Shown here piece after piece: positions 7,670 to 14,378 of a DNA stretch of 16,060 nucleotides (position 1 is the first letter of the stretch; each line of letters begins with the position of its first letter). Below the pieces are notes generated by a model, which worked only from the letters and a program-made list of their open reading frames with translations, was not told the origin of the DNA and ran no database searches. A program made the position numbers and the translations under genes. The stretch is from RGDT01 sp964630925 (GTDB lineage: Bacteria > Planctomycetota > Planctomycetia > Gemmatales > Gemmataceae): assembly GCA_964630925.1 (NCBI GenBank), contig CAZVZK010000201.1:1-16060 (forward strand), read 5' to 3'.

Positions 7670-9139
7670 TCACCGCAGCAGGCGGCGGAGGGCCTTGCCC
7701 GAGGGGCTGCGCGGCACCGACTCCACGAACTCCACCGCACGCGGCAGCTTGAACGTCGCCAGCGACGGACGCAGGTACGCCACCAGCTCCTCCGCCGTCA
7801 GCGTGGCATCCGGCTTGAGGGCGACCACCGCCTTCACCACCTCGCCGAGGATGTCGTCCGGCATGCCGACCACCACGGCGTCGGCGACGGCGGGGTGGCG
7901 GAACAGCACCTCCTCCACGTCACGCGGGTAGCACTTCTCGCCGCCCACGTTGATCATGTCCTTCGAGCGGTCCACGATGTAGACGTAGCCGTCCTCGTCC
8001 ATCCGCACCACGTCGCCCGTGCGGAACCACCCGCCCTCGACGAACACCTCCGCCGTCGCGTCCGGCCTGCCGTAGTAGCCCAGCGAGATGGCCGTCCCCC
8101 GCGCCCACAGCTCGCCCACCTCGCCTGTGGGGAGCGTCATGCCCTCTGGGCCGACCACCTTCAGCTCCACGTCGCCCATCGCCTTGCCGCACGAGCCGGG
8201 CCGCATCTCGGCGTTCGTGGTGGTGGTGATGACCGGGCTCGTCTCCGTCAGGCCGTACGACTCCGCGTAGCCGACACGCCACGACTTGGTCAGCACGTCG
8301 ATCAGCTCCATCGGCATGGGGGCGGCGGCGCACAGCACCGTCCGCAGCGAGGACAGGTCGCGTGACTTGATCGTGGGCGAGCGGTTCAGGTAGCCGATCA
8401 TCGTCGGGACCGCCATCAGCACCGTGGCCCGCTCGGCCTCGAGCAGGTCGAGCAGCGGCTCCGGCTTGAAGCGGCGCATCACCAGGGCCGTCGCCCCGAC
8501 GCGGAAGATGGCGATCAGCCCGCTCATCAGGCCCCAGGCGTGGAACAAGGGCGCCGGGATCAGCACGCGGTCATCCTCGCGGTAATGGGTGCGCGAGAAG
8601 TGCTCGGCGTTGTCGAGGATGTTGCGGTGCGACAGCATCACGCCCTTGGGCCTGCCCGTCGTCCCCGACGTGTACATCAGGCACGCCAGCGTGTCCGGCG
8701 GCAGATCCAGGCACGGCCCCTCGCCCGGTGCGCCGTCCAGCACGGCCTGGAAGTCCTGGGCCAGGATGGTGCGGCGCGTGCCCAGGCCCTCGCGGGCGGA
8801 GCCGAGTCCCTCCCAGCGCTCGGCGTCGGTGACGAGGAGGGCGGCGCCGGAGTCGGCCACCACGTTGCGGACCTCGTCGGGCCGCAGCATGGCGTTGACG
8901 ACGTTGGGCACCACGCCGGCGCGGAACGCGCCGAGGCATGCGATCAGGATCTCCGGGCCGCTCTCCAGCAGCAGCGCGATGACCTGGCCGGGCTTCACGC
9001 CGTCGGCGGCCAGGGCGGCGGCGAAGTTGCCCGACAGACGCTCCAGGTCGGCGTAGGTGAGGGCCCGGCCCTCGAAGACGAAGGCGGGGTGGGGGCCGCG
9101 CGTCCTGGCGGCTTCGCTGACGAGGTGCGCGATGTTCAC
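7670..9139 (-). CDS. Acyl-CoA ligase, AMP-forming (fatty-acid/long-chain type)
   Basis: This 489-residue enzyme of the ANL superfamily activates a carboxylic acid with ATP and loads it on CoA, through an acyl-AMP intermediate, in the cytoplasm. The ATP-binding loop is MYTSGTTGRPKG (155-166). Then come the PLFHAWG segment (197-203), the YGLTETSP motif (295-302), WFRTGD (371-376, ATP ribose-binding D376), the hinge region DRSKDMINVGGEK (390-402) and the C-terminal catalytic PRSPSGK (476-482, K482). The length is typical of the family. The substrate cannot be read from sequence; medium- or long-chain fatty acids are the default guess. The start is a GTG at 9139 with GAGG 10 bases upstream; there is no suitable ATG before residue 84. 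It is divergent from the ATP-cone gene and its stop abuts the 7503-7664 repeat. Confidence 0.92.
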   Translation of the reverse strand: MNIAHLVSEAARTRGPHPAFVFEGRALTYADLERLSGNFAAALAADGVKPGQVIALLLESGPEILIACLGAFRAGVVPNVVNAMLRPDEVRNVVADSGAALLVTDAERWEGLGSAREGLGTRRTILAQDFQAVLDGAPGEGPCLDLPPDTLACLMYTSGTTGRPKGVMLSHRNILDNAEHFSRTHYREDDRVLIPAPLFHAWGLMSGLIAIFRVGATALVMRRFKPEPLLDLLEAERATVLMAVPTMIGYLNRSPTIKSRDLSSLRTVLCAAAPMPMELIDVLTKSWRVGYAESYGLTETSPVITTTTNAEMRPGSCGKAMGDVELKVVGPEGMTLPTGEVGELWARGTAISLGYYGRPDATAEVFVEGGWFRTGDVVRMDEDGYVYIVDRSKDMINVGGEKCYPRDVEEVLFRHPAVADAVVVGMPDDILGEVVKAVVALKPDATLTAEELVAYLRPSLATFKLPRAVEFVESVPRSPSGKALRRLLR

Positions 9140-9203
9140 GGGAGGGTGCCTCGCGGTGCGGTGCGTCTGGCGGGGAGGGCGGGATGGGGATATGGTAAGC
9201 GGC

Positions 9204-10370
9204 ATGACCGACCCCGTCCCGCCGACGTTCGTGCGCCGCCCCGACGGGCGGCTGGAGCCGTTCGACGCCGGGCGTATCAGCCGGGCGCTGTACGCCGCCG
9301 CCGAGGCCGTCGGCATGCCCGACCCGTTCCTCGCCCGCGAACTGGCCGACGGCGTCCTGCACTTCCTGGCCCTGGAGTGCGAGGGCGAGTCGCCCACCCC
9401 CGCGCGCATCGCCGAGGTCATCGCCAAGAACGTCCGTGAGCTGGGCCAGCCCGCCCTCGCCGCCGCCTACGAACGACGATTGCCGCGCCATGATGTCGAG
9501 GGCGAATACTCGCGCGACGTCTTGGCGGCGGCCGCCGCCGGCCTCCTCCGCGTTGACGCCATCGGACGCCCGGCGGCCCGCCTCCTGCCCGGCTACCGCG
9601 TCGGCATCGTCAACCGCAACGTGGCCGCCCGCACCGACGGCGGGCCCCTCTTCGGCCCCGGCCCCGACAGCCGCGCCGACCTCTCCGTCGAGACGCAGGG
9701 CGGGGCATCGTCCATCGACTGGCACGTCAACGAGGCCGACGAGGACGTGGGGGAGGGGGCCGACGCCTACGTCTTCGACCGTCCCGGCCGGCCGGTGGCG
9801 CTGGGGTGCGGCGTGGACCGGGAGCACCCGGCGGCGCTGGCGCGCGTCGAGATCCACTTGCCGGCGCTGGCGGGTCAGGCAGGCCTGCTCGCCGACGAGG
9901 GGCGTTATCTGCTCCAGATGGAGCGGCTGGCCCGCATCGCGCTGGACGCCGGCGTGCAGAAGCGGGCGCATCTACGCCGCGAGAAGGCGCTGGCCGAGGG
10001 GTTCATCCTGGAGCGGGCGCGGTTCGTGGCCGTCGCGTGCGGGCTGGACGAGGCGGTCCGGCTGTTCACCGGCTGGGGCCTGGCCAACGGCGGGCCGTCG
10101 CTGGACCTGGGCAAGCGGATCGTCCGCCGGCTGCGCGACGTGCTGCGTGCCGACGGGCGGGCGGCCCAGTTGGAGACGCACCTGGAGGCCGACGTGGCGG
10201 GCGGGGCCGGCATGAGCGTGGCGGTCCAGATGCACGCCGGCAGCGTCATCCACGCGGGTGCCGACGGCGGGACGCTGTTCCTCCACCTCCAGGGGGAAGA
10301 TCGCCGCGCCGTCCTGCGCGACGCCTACGGGCGCACGAGCATCCATCGCCTGGTGTTCTGTCGAGAGTGA
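9204..10370 (+). CDS. ATP-cone protein with a degenerate class III ribonucleotide reductase-like remainder
   Basis: This encodes 388 residues. Residues about 9-92 form an ATP-cone: FVRRPDGRLEPFDAGRISRA, PFLARELADGVL and a final LAAAYERR. The cone is the nucleotide-sensing domain of ribonucleotide reductases and NrdR. The remainder resembles parts of anaerobic NrdD: VEIHLPALAGQAG, LARIALDAGVQKRAHLRRE, then GLDEAVRLFTGWGLANGG and DLGKRIVRRLRDVL. What NrdD needs is absent: no C-terminal glycyl-radical RxxGY loop, no four-Cys zinc site, and only four scattered cysteines. It is about half the length of NrdD. A regulatory or otherwise repurposed paralogue that senses ATP/dATP is plausible inference. 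An alternative ATG at 9192 would add four residues; neither start has a strong ribosome binding site. The oxidoreductase begins 8 bases after the stop. Confidence 0.8.
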   Translation: MTDPVPPTFVRRPDGRLEPFDAGRISRALYAAAEAVGMPDPFLARELADGVLHFLALECEGESPTPARIAEVIAKNVRELGQPALAAAYERRLPRHDVEGEYSRDVLAAAAAGLLRVDAIGRPAARLLPGYRVGIVNRNVAARTDGGPLFGPGPDSRADLSVETQGGASSIDWHVNEADEDVGEGADAYVFDRPGRPVALGCGVDREHPAALARVEIHLPALAGQAGLLADEGRYLLQMERLARIALDAGVQKRAHLRREKALAEGFILERARFVAVACGLDEAVRLFTGWGLANGGPSLDLGKRIVRRLRDVLRADGRAAQLETHLEADVAGGAGMSVAVQMHAGSVIHAGADGGTLFLHLQGEDRRAVLRDAYGRTSIHRLVFCRE

Positions 10371-10378
10371 GGGGCCTC

Positions 10379-11407
10379 ATGCTGCGAGTCGGCCTGATCG
10401 GTGCGGGGGCGAACACCCGCCTACGCCACATCCCCGGCCTGCTGGCCCAGGAGGGGGTGACGCTCACCGCCGTCTGCAACCGGCGTGCGGAGTCCACCGC
10501 CCAGGCCGCCGCCGAGTTCAACATCCCCCACACCTTCTCGAAGTGGGAGGACCTCGTCGCCTGCCCGGAGGTCGATGCCGTCGTCATCGGCACCTGGCCG
10601 TACCTGCACTGCCCCATCACCCTGGCGGCGGTGGCGGCGGGGAAGCACGTCCTGACCGAGGCCCGCATGGCGATGAACGCCGCCGAGGCGCGGGCCATGC
10701 TCTCGGCCAGCCGGTCGAAGCCGGGGGTGGTGTGTCAGATCGTGCCGTCGCCGTTCGGGCTGGCGGGGGACGGGTTCGTCAAGCACCTGCTGGCCGGCGG
10801 GCACGTCGGCGAGCCGTTGGAGGTGAGCGTCGTGCATCGGACGGGGGCGCTGGCGGACCCGTCGGCGCCCTTGCACTGGCGGCAGGACGCGGCCCTGTCG
10901 GGCGTGAACATGCTGACGCTGGGGATCGTCCACGAGACGCTGTCGCGCTGGCTGCCGCAGCCGGTGCGTGTGACGGCGCAGGCGCACGCCTTCACGCCGC
11001 GGCGGATCGACCCGCACTCGGGCCAGGTGCGGACGGTGGGCACGCCGGACAGCGTGCAGGTGCTGACGGAGCTGCCCGGCGGGACGCGGGGCGTCTACCA
11101 GATCTCCGGGGCGACGCCGTTCGGCCACGCGGCGACGATCACGATCTACGGGACGCACGGGGCGCTGGAGTACGACCTGTCGTCGGACGTGGTGCGCGAG
11201 CTGAGGACGCCGGGCGGCAAGTGGCAGGAGGTGGCGATCCCGGAGTCGACGCGCGGCGGGTGGAACGTGGAGGCGGACTGGGTGGCGTCGATCCGGACGG
11301 GGGCGCCGGTGCGGTACACGACGTTCGAGGAGGGGCTGGCGTACATGGTGTTCACGGAGGCGGCGGCGCGGTCGGCGGCGACGGGGTCGGCGGTGACGCT
11401 GGGGTGA
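10379..11407 (+). CDS. Gfo/Idh/MocA-family oxidoreductase lacking the EKP lysine
   Basis: This 342-residue predicted cytoplasmic NAD(P)-dependent oxidoreductase has an N-terminal Rossmann fold. The glycine-rich loop is GLIGAGANTRLRHIPG (5-20), with strand ends VCNRRAE and DAVVIGTWPYLH (66-77). The family's usual EKP lysine motif after the third strand is replaced by EAR (94-96, TEARMAMNAAEA), removing the lysine normally implicated in catalysis. The C-terminal alpha/beta domain (about 125-330) contains LHWRQDAALSGVNMLTLGIVHE, TIYGTHGALEYDL and a final ADWVASIRTG. The substrate is unknown; a sugar or cyclitol derivative is typical for the family. GAGGGG overlaps the previous stop and lies 5 bases before the ATG, so the two genes are very probably one operon. 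Confidence 0.9.
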   Translation: MLRVGLIGAGANTRLRHIPGLLAQEGVTLTAVCNRRAESTAQAAAEFNIPHTFSKWEDLVACPEVDAVVIGTWPYLHCPITLAAVAAGKHVLTEARMAMNAAEARAMLSASRSKPGVVCQIVPSPFGLAGDGFVKHLLAGGHVGEPLEVSVVHRTGALADPSAPLHWRQDAALSGVNMLTLGIVHETLSRWLPQPVRVTAQAHAFTPRRIDPHSGQVRTVGTPDSVQVLTELPGGTRGVYQISGATPFGHAATITIYGTHGALEYDLSSDVVRELRTPGGKWQEVAIPESTRGGWNVEADWVASIRTGAPVRYTTFEEGLAYMVFTEAAARSAATGSAVTLG

Positions 11408-11532
11408 AAACAGGAGGGCGAGCCCTTCCCAAAATCCCGAGACGCGGCGGTCACACGCGGCCACGGGGCGCATCTCGGTTGTGGGAGGACGGCGGCCGGC
11501 AGGGCCCGCCGGCGGCCAACCGGGAGAAGACC

Positions 11533-12186
11533 ATGAAGTCCGTCAAAGCCGATCTGCGTGACCTCGACAAGCTCGACATCCAGAAGCAGGGCAAGGCCCT
11601 CACGCCGATCCCGGCGCGGAAGGTCCTGACCGCCGCCGAGAAGACCGCCCTCAAGGGGGCCGTCTCCGTCGGCGGGCTGTTCAGCAATTCGGTGAAGCTC
11701 CTCAACGAGCCGATCGGCGTCTCGGACACCAAGCCGTCGCTGTCGATCACCATGCCGTCCAAGGTGCCGGTCGGGCTGGCGGCCAAGCCGCTCGTGTCCG
11801 ACGTGACGCTGGCCGTCGGGATGAGCGCGTCGGCCTTCGCGGTGCTGGGCGTGACGGGGTCCTTCGGGCTGTACGGGTCCTCGACGCCGGAGCTGGGGCT
11901 GTTCTCGTCCATCGGCGGCGGGTGGTGGACGAACGTGGGCGTCTCCGTCGGGCCGCAGATCACCCTGATCTTCGGGCCGCCGTCGGACCTCGCCGGCGTG
12001 TCGTGGGGCATCGGCTGCGACTGCAAGTTCATGGCGGGGTCCATCGGCGGGCTGCTGCTGTTCTCGCCGCCGCCGTTCAAGTTCCTGGGCATCTCCGTCA
12101 GCCTCTCGGTGGGGCCGTCGGCGATCCCGGCCTTCGACGTGACCATGCAGGTGTCGGCCACCAACATCCTGCCGATCGCGAAATAA
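11533..12186 (+). CDS. Unknown beta-rich, Gly/Ser-rich hydrophobic protein
   Basis: This 217-residue protein belongs to no family I can name. Residues 1-55 are charged and helical (ADLRDLDKLDIQKQG, then ARKVLTAAEKTALKGAVSVG). From about 95 to the end it is rich in Gly, Ser and aromatic residues in alternating patterns: SASAFAVLGVTGSFGLYGS, GLFSSIGGGWWTNVGVSVG, ITLIFGPPSD, GLLLFSPPPFKFLG and ISVSLSVGPSA. Several short beta strands joined by Gly/Pro turns are likely, as in a beta barrel or beta sandwich. A CDC cysteine pair (153-155) is visible. No signal peptide precedes it. GGGAGA at 11523-11528 is the ribosome binding site. It is followed after 20 bases by the peptidoglycan-binding gene and then a 2H-phosphoesterase-like gene, which suggests a functional cassette. 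A secreted or membrane-inserting role is inference only. Confidence 0.8.
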   Translation: MKSVKADLRDLDKLDIQKQGKALTPIPARKVLTAAEKTALKGAVSVGGLFSNSVKLLNEPIGVSDTKPSLSITMPSKVPVGLAAKPLVSDVTLAVGMSASAFAVLGVTGSFGLYGSSTPELGLFSSIGGGWWTNVGVSVGPQITLIFGPPSDLAGVSWGIGCDCKFMAGSIGGLLLFSPPPFKFLGISVSLSVGPSAIPAFDVTMQVSATNILPIAK

Positions 12187-12206
12187 TACACACGGGGGTA
12201 CGAGCC

Positions 12207-12470
12207 ATGGCCATGTTCCTCAAGCAGGGGTCGTCCGGCCCCGACGTTCGCAGCCTTCAGGAGTCGCTCAACTTCGTGACCCGCGGGGTGTTCCCCGGCA
12301 TGATGGACATGCCGCTGCAGGTCGACGGGGTCTTCGGCCCGCAGACGCGGGCGCGTGTGGTGAAGTTCCAGGGGGCGGCGAAGCTGGACGCGGACGGCGT
12401 CGTCGGCCCGAAGACCGCCAACGCGCTGGTGGCGACGATCATCGGCGTGATGGCCGCGCTCAAGAAGTAG
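12207..12470 (+). CDS. Stand-alone peptidoglycan-binding domain protein (PG_binding_1)
   Basis: At 87 residues this is essentially one PG_binding_1 module: LKQGSSGPDVRSLQESLNF (5-23), then VDGVFGPQTRARVVKFQ and LDADGVVGPKTANAL. It is a three-helix wall-binding fold that usually anchors a hydrolase or other enzyme to peptidoglycan. Here there is no catalytic domain and no N-terminal signal peptide, so it either stays inside, is exported by a non-Sec route, or works with its neighbours. The ATG at 12207 follows a weak GGGGG site; a second in-frame ATG lies two codons on. It lies 20 bases after the beta-rich gene and 21 bases before the next gene, in a probable operon. Confidence 0.88.
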   Translation: MAMFLKQGSSGPDVRSLQESLNFVTRGVFPGMMDMPLQVDGVFGPQTRARVVKFQGAAKLDADGVVGPKTANALVATIIGVMAALKK

Positions 12471-12491
12471 GGCGACCTTGGAGGAGGCGAG

Positions 12492-12986
12492 ATGTCCACC
12501 AGGCTGGATGAGTACGGAGGCGCGCCGGAGCTGGTGGGGCGCGTCATCTACGAGCCGGACTGGTACCTCCTGAGTGTCCCCGCCGAGGGGCACGCGGCCC
12601 TCCTCCGCCTGCTCGACCCGCTCGGGGTGCCGTTCAAGCCGGCGGCACGGCCACACGTCTCGATCATGAAGGACGAGGCCCCGAGCCGGAACAAGGCCGA
12701 CTGGGGAGTGGCGTTCGTAGACGAGGAGGTCCGCATCCGCTACAGCCCCGTCCTGCGCGGCGAGAACGGACTGCACTTCTGGGTGGACTGTCACTCCCCG
12801 CGCCTGTGCGAGATGCGCGAGCACTTCGGCCTGGTGACGCTGCGGCGGGACGACGGCGCGTACCTCGTGAACTTCCACCTCACCGTCGGGCGGCGCAAGA
12901 AGGCCGTCGAGGCACAGCCTCGGCCGCGGCTGCGTCTGTGCCCGCAGAGCCACATCGACGCGGAGACGGGGATGCAGCACCTGTAG
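12492..12986 (+). CDS. 2H-phosphoesterase-like protein
   Basis: This 164-residue protein carries two His-x-[Ser/Thr] motifs, RPHVSIMK (H55, S57) and NFHLTVGRR (H129, T131), about 74 residues apart. That is the hallmark of the 2H phosphoesterase superfamily (LigT, 2',3'-cyclic phosphodiesterases and relatives), which cleave or form cyclic phosphate ends of RNA or nucleotides. The length fits a minimal single-domain member. The second motif is followed by a basic run (GRRKK) that could contact phosphate. Substrate and true activity are unknown. A strong GGAGGAGG ribosome binding site lies 5-6 bases before the ATG at 12492, stronger than those of the two upstream genes. No signal peptide is seen, so it should be cytoplasmic. 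Its cassette with a wall-binding module is unexpected. Confidence 0.72.
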   Translation: MSTRLDEYGGAPELVGRVIYEPDWYLLSVPAEGHAALLRLLDPLGVPFKPAARPHVSIMKDEAPSRNKADWGVAFVDEEVRIRYSPVLRGENGLHFWVDCHSPRLCEMREHFGLVTLRRDDGAYLVNFHLTVGRRKKAVEAQPRPRLRLCPQSHIDAETGMQHL

Positions 12987-13069
12987 CCGCCTCGGCCGGG
13001 GCGAGATGTCGTCCCCAGGCCGTCCGTTGGCGATGAGCCGCCGCCCGCAACCGATGGATCGAGGGCCCC

Positions 13070-13594
13070 ATGTGCCGGTCCGCGTGCCTCCTCGCCGTCC
13101 TGCTGTTCCTCCACATCAACGCACCTGGCGAGGGCCGGCCGGCCCCGCCGCGGACGCTCCCCGACGGCGTTTACGCGGTGTTGCGCGAGGGCCGCGACGA
13201 GAAGGACGTTCTGCCGCTCAAGGACGGCGAGGCGTTGGCGGTCCACCGTCCTCGATCTCTGAAGGAGGGGGAGAGGGAGCCGCCACGCCACCTCGTGGTC
13301 CGCGCCGCGCCGGACGTCGTGCTCGCCCTGGCCTCCCCGCCGAAGGCCGAGAGGGAGGGCGGCGTGGTTGTCAGGATCCTGTTGAAGCTCGAGCCGAAGG
13401 CGGCGGCGGCGCTCGCGCGGCTGACCTCCGGCAACGTCGGCGGGCAGGTGACGGTCAACATCGGCGGGGAGGTCGTGACGGTGCACAAGATCCGCGAGGC
13501 CATCAAGGGCGGCGAGGTGCAGATCACCAGCTGCGCCCCGGGGGCCGCGGATCACCTGCTCGGCCGGCTGAAGGCGCTGCACAAGAAGGGGTGA
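13070..13594 (+). CDS. Secreted protein with a SecD P1-head-like domain
   Basis: This encodes 174 residues with an N-terminal signal peptide (MCRSACLLAVLLFLHINA, cleavage probably near residue 18-22). The C-terminal part from about 98 to 170 reads VVVRILLKLEPKAAAAL, then GGQVTVNIGGEVVTVHKIREAIKGGEVQIT and AADHLLGRLKAL. This is the pattern of the periplasmic P1-head subdomain of the protein export factor SecD: a 'no change in exposed residue, gVv..p.I.e.I.gG...It' strand-helix unit. There are no SecD transmembrane helices, so it is an orphan secreted copy rather than a translocase. Residues 30-95 look beta-rich with no recognised family. The ATG at 13070 has GAGGG (13061-13065) at 4 bases. Gap 12987-13069 shows nothing clear. 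Confidence 0.72.
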   Translation: MCRSACLLAVLLFLHINAPGEGRPAPPRTLPDGVYAVLREGRDEKDVLPLKDGEALAVHRPRSLKEGEREPPRHLVVRAAPDVVLALASPPKAEREGGVVVRILLKLEPKAAAALARLTSGNVGGQVTVNIGGEVVTVHKIREAIKGGEVQITSCAPGAADHLLGRLKALHKKG

Positions 13595-13621
13595 GCGGGC
13601 GTCTGCGGGTAATCGCGGCAC

Positions 13622-13667
13622 GGCCTTGCCTCGTCGTGACGGTGGACACCGTCCGGAGGGCAAGGCC
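13622..13667 (+). promoter_or_regulatory. Hairpin overlapping the ribosome binding site of a TTG-started gene
   Basis: Bases 13622-13630 pair perfectly with 13659-13667, and an inner 7-base stem (13638-13644 with 13647-13653) lies within. The right outer arm ends immediately before the TTG at 13668 and contains the last two bases of GGAGGG (13655-13660). Folding would hinder ribosome access, so translational control or attenuation is possible; chance is not excluded in GC-rich DNA. Confidence 0.45.
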
Positions 13668-14195
13668 TTGTTCGCGTTCCTGCTCCTGCTGCCGTGCGCC
13701 GACGCCGAGCCGACGGGCAAGGCGGAGATCAAGCTCGAGTTCTCCCACCCGAGGTTCGCGCCGCTCAAGCCGGGCAAGGAGACGGTCAAGGCCGTCCTCG
13801 TCAACAACACCGGCAAGCCGATCAAGGTGCCCGCCCGGCTCGACAACGGGGCCCTCCGCCTCGTCGCGCCCGCCGAAAAGGCGGCCGGCATCCGCTTCGA
13901 GATGACGCTCTTCGTCCGCGACAGGCGCGAGGCGGAATGGGCGGAGGTCAAGGCCGGGGCGCGGCGCGTCCTGTTCGAGCTGGCCCTGGCCGACATCCTC
14001 CCCTCGAAGCGCGAGCCGAAGGCGATGTACGGCTGGGACTGGCCGGCGCGGATGATGTCGCCGCCGTCGCCGGCGCACGGGAGCAAGGGCGAGGTGGCCC
14101 ACGGCAAGATCCGCCTCAAGGCGGTGCTGAACGGCATGGGGGTGAAGGCCGAATCCCCCGCCGCGGAGCTGGAGATCGTGCCCGCGGGCAAGTAA
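13668..14195 (+). CDS. Secreted protein with an Ig-like/BsuPI-type beta domain, unknown function
   Basis: This encodes 175 residues read from a TTG at 13668. That start gives a compact hydrophobic signal peptide (FAFLLLLPCADA, with a Cys that might make it a lipoprotein, although the lipobox is poor) and has GGAGGG at 7 bases. An upstream in-frame TTG at 13626 would add a charged 14-residue leader with no ribosome binding site. The mature part is probably a beta sandwich: IKLEFSHPRFAPLKPGK, VKAVLVNNTGKPIKVPARLD and GIRFEMTLFVRD resemble the protein-partner domains that bridge secreted proteins. A WDWPARMMSPPSPAHG segment is likely a loop. No catalytic residues are visible. The gene follows the SecD-like gene by 73 bases and is probably co-expressed with it. 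Confidence 0.7.
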   Translation: MFAFLLLLPCADAEPTGKAEIKLEFSHPRFAPLKPGKETVKAVLVNNTGKPIKVPARLDNGALRLVAPAEKAAGIRFEMTLFVRDRREAEWAEVKAGARRVLFELALADILPSKREPKAMYGWDWPARMMSPPSPAHGSKGEVAHGKIRLKAVLNGMGVKAESPAAELEIVPAGK

Positions 14196-14378
14196 GGGCC
14201 GGATAATCCGACTGCCGTGGGGCGGTTTCGTCGGCACAGCCGTTGCCGGCGCGCGCGCGCCGTGTTAGAAAGGGATTGGCCCCTGCCTCCGTTCCTACTG
14301 GGGACGGGGTATCCCCTCCCACGTCGGGGCCGCAAGGCCCGGCCGCCTCAGGCACAGGGAAACGCGAGCGAACATGCC
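14196..14378. other. 183-base intergenic region upstream of the vWA gene
   Basis: It holds a perfect 16-base alternating CG palindrome at 14247-14262 and, just after it, a possible -10-like TTAGAA (14265-14270). I see no RNA gene, clear -35 box or terminator. The CG run could form Z-DNA or a small hairpin. It probably carries the promoter of the vWA gene. Confidence 0.4.

Noticed and set aside
6129..7673. In-frame upstream extension of the DUF5131/intein reading frame on the minus strand
   Set aside because: It is antisense to the well-supported sulfatase, has no recognisable domain, and the GGAGGT site plus family N-terminus place the true start at 6128.
6146..8365. Long plus-strand open frame over the sulfatase and acyl-CoA ligase
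   Set aside because: It crosses the inverted-repeat element and two genes in wrong frames; composition is low complexity.
11476..11522. Possible stem-loop upstream of the beta-rich protein gene
   Set aside because: Only 5-6 base stems with mismatches, expected by chance in such GC-rich DNA.
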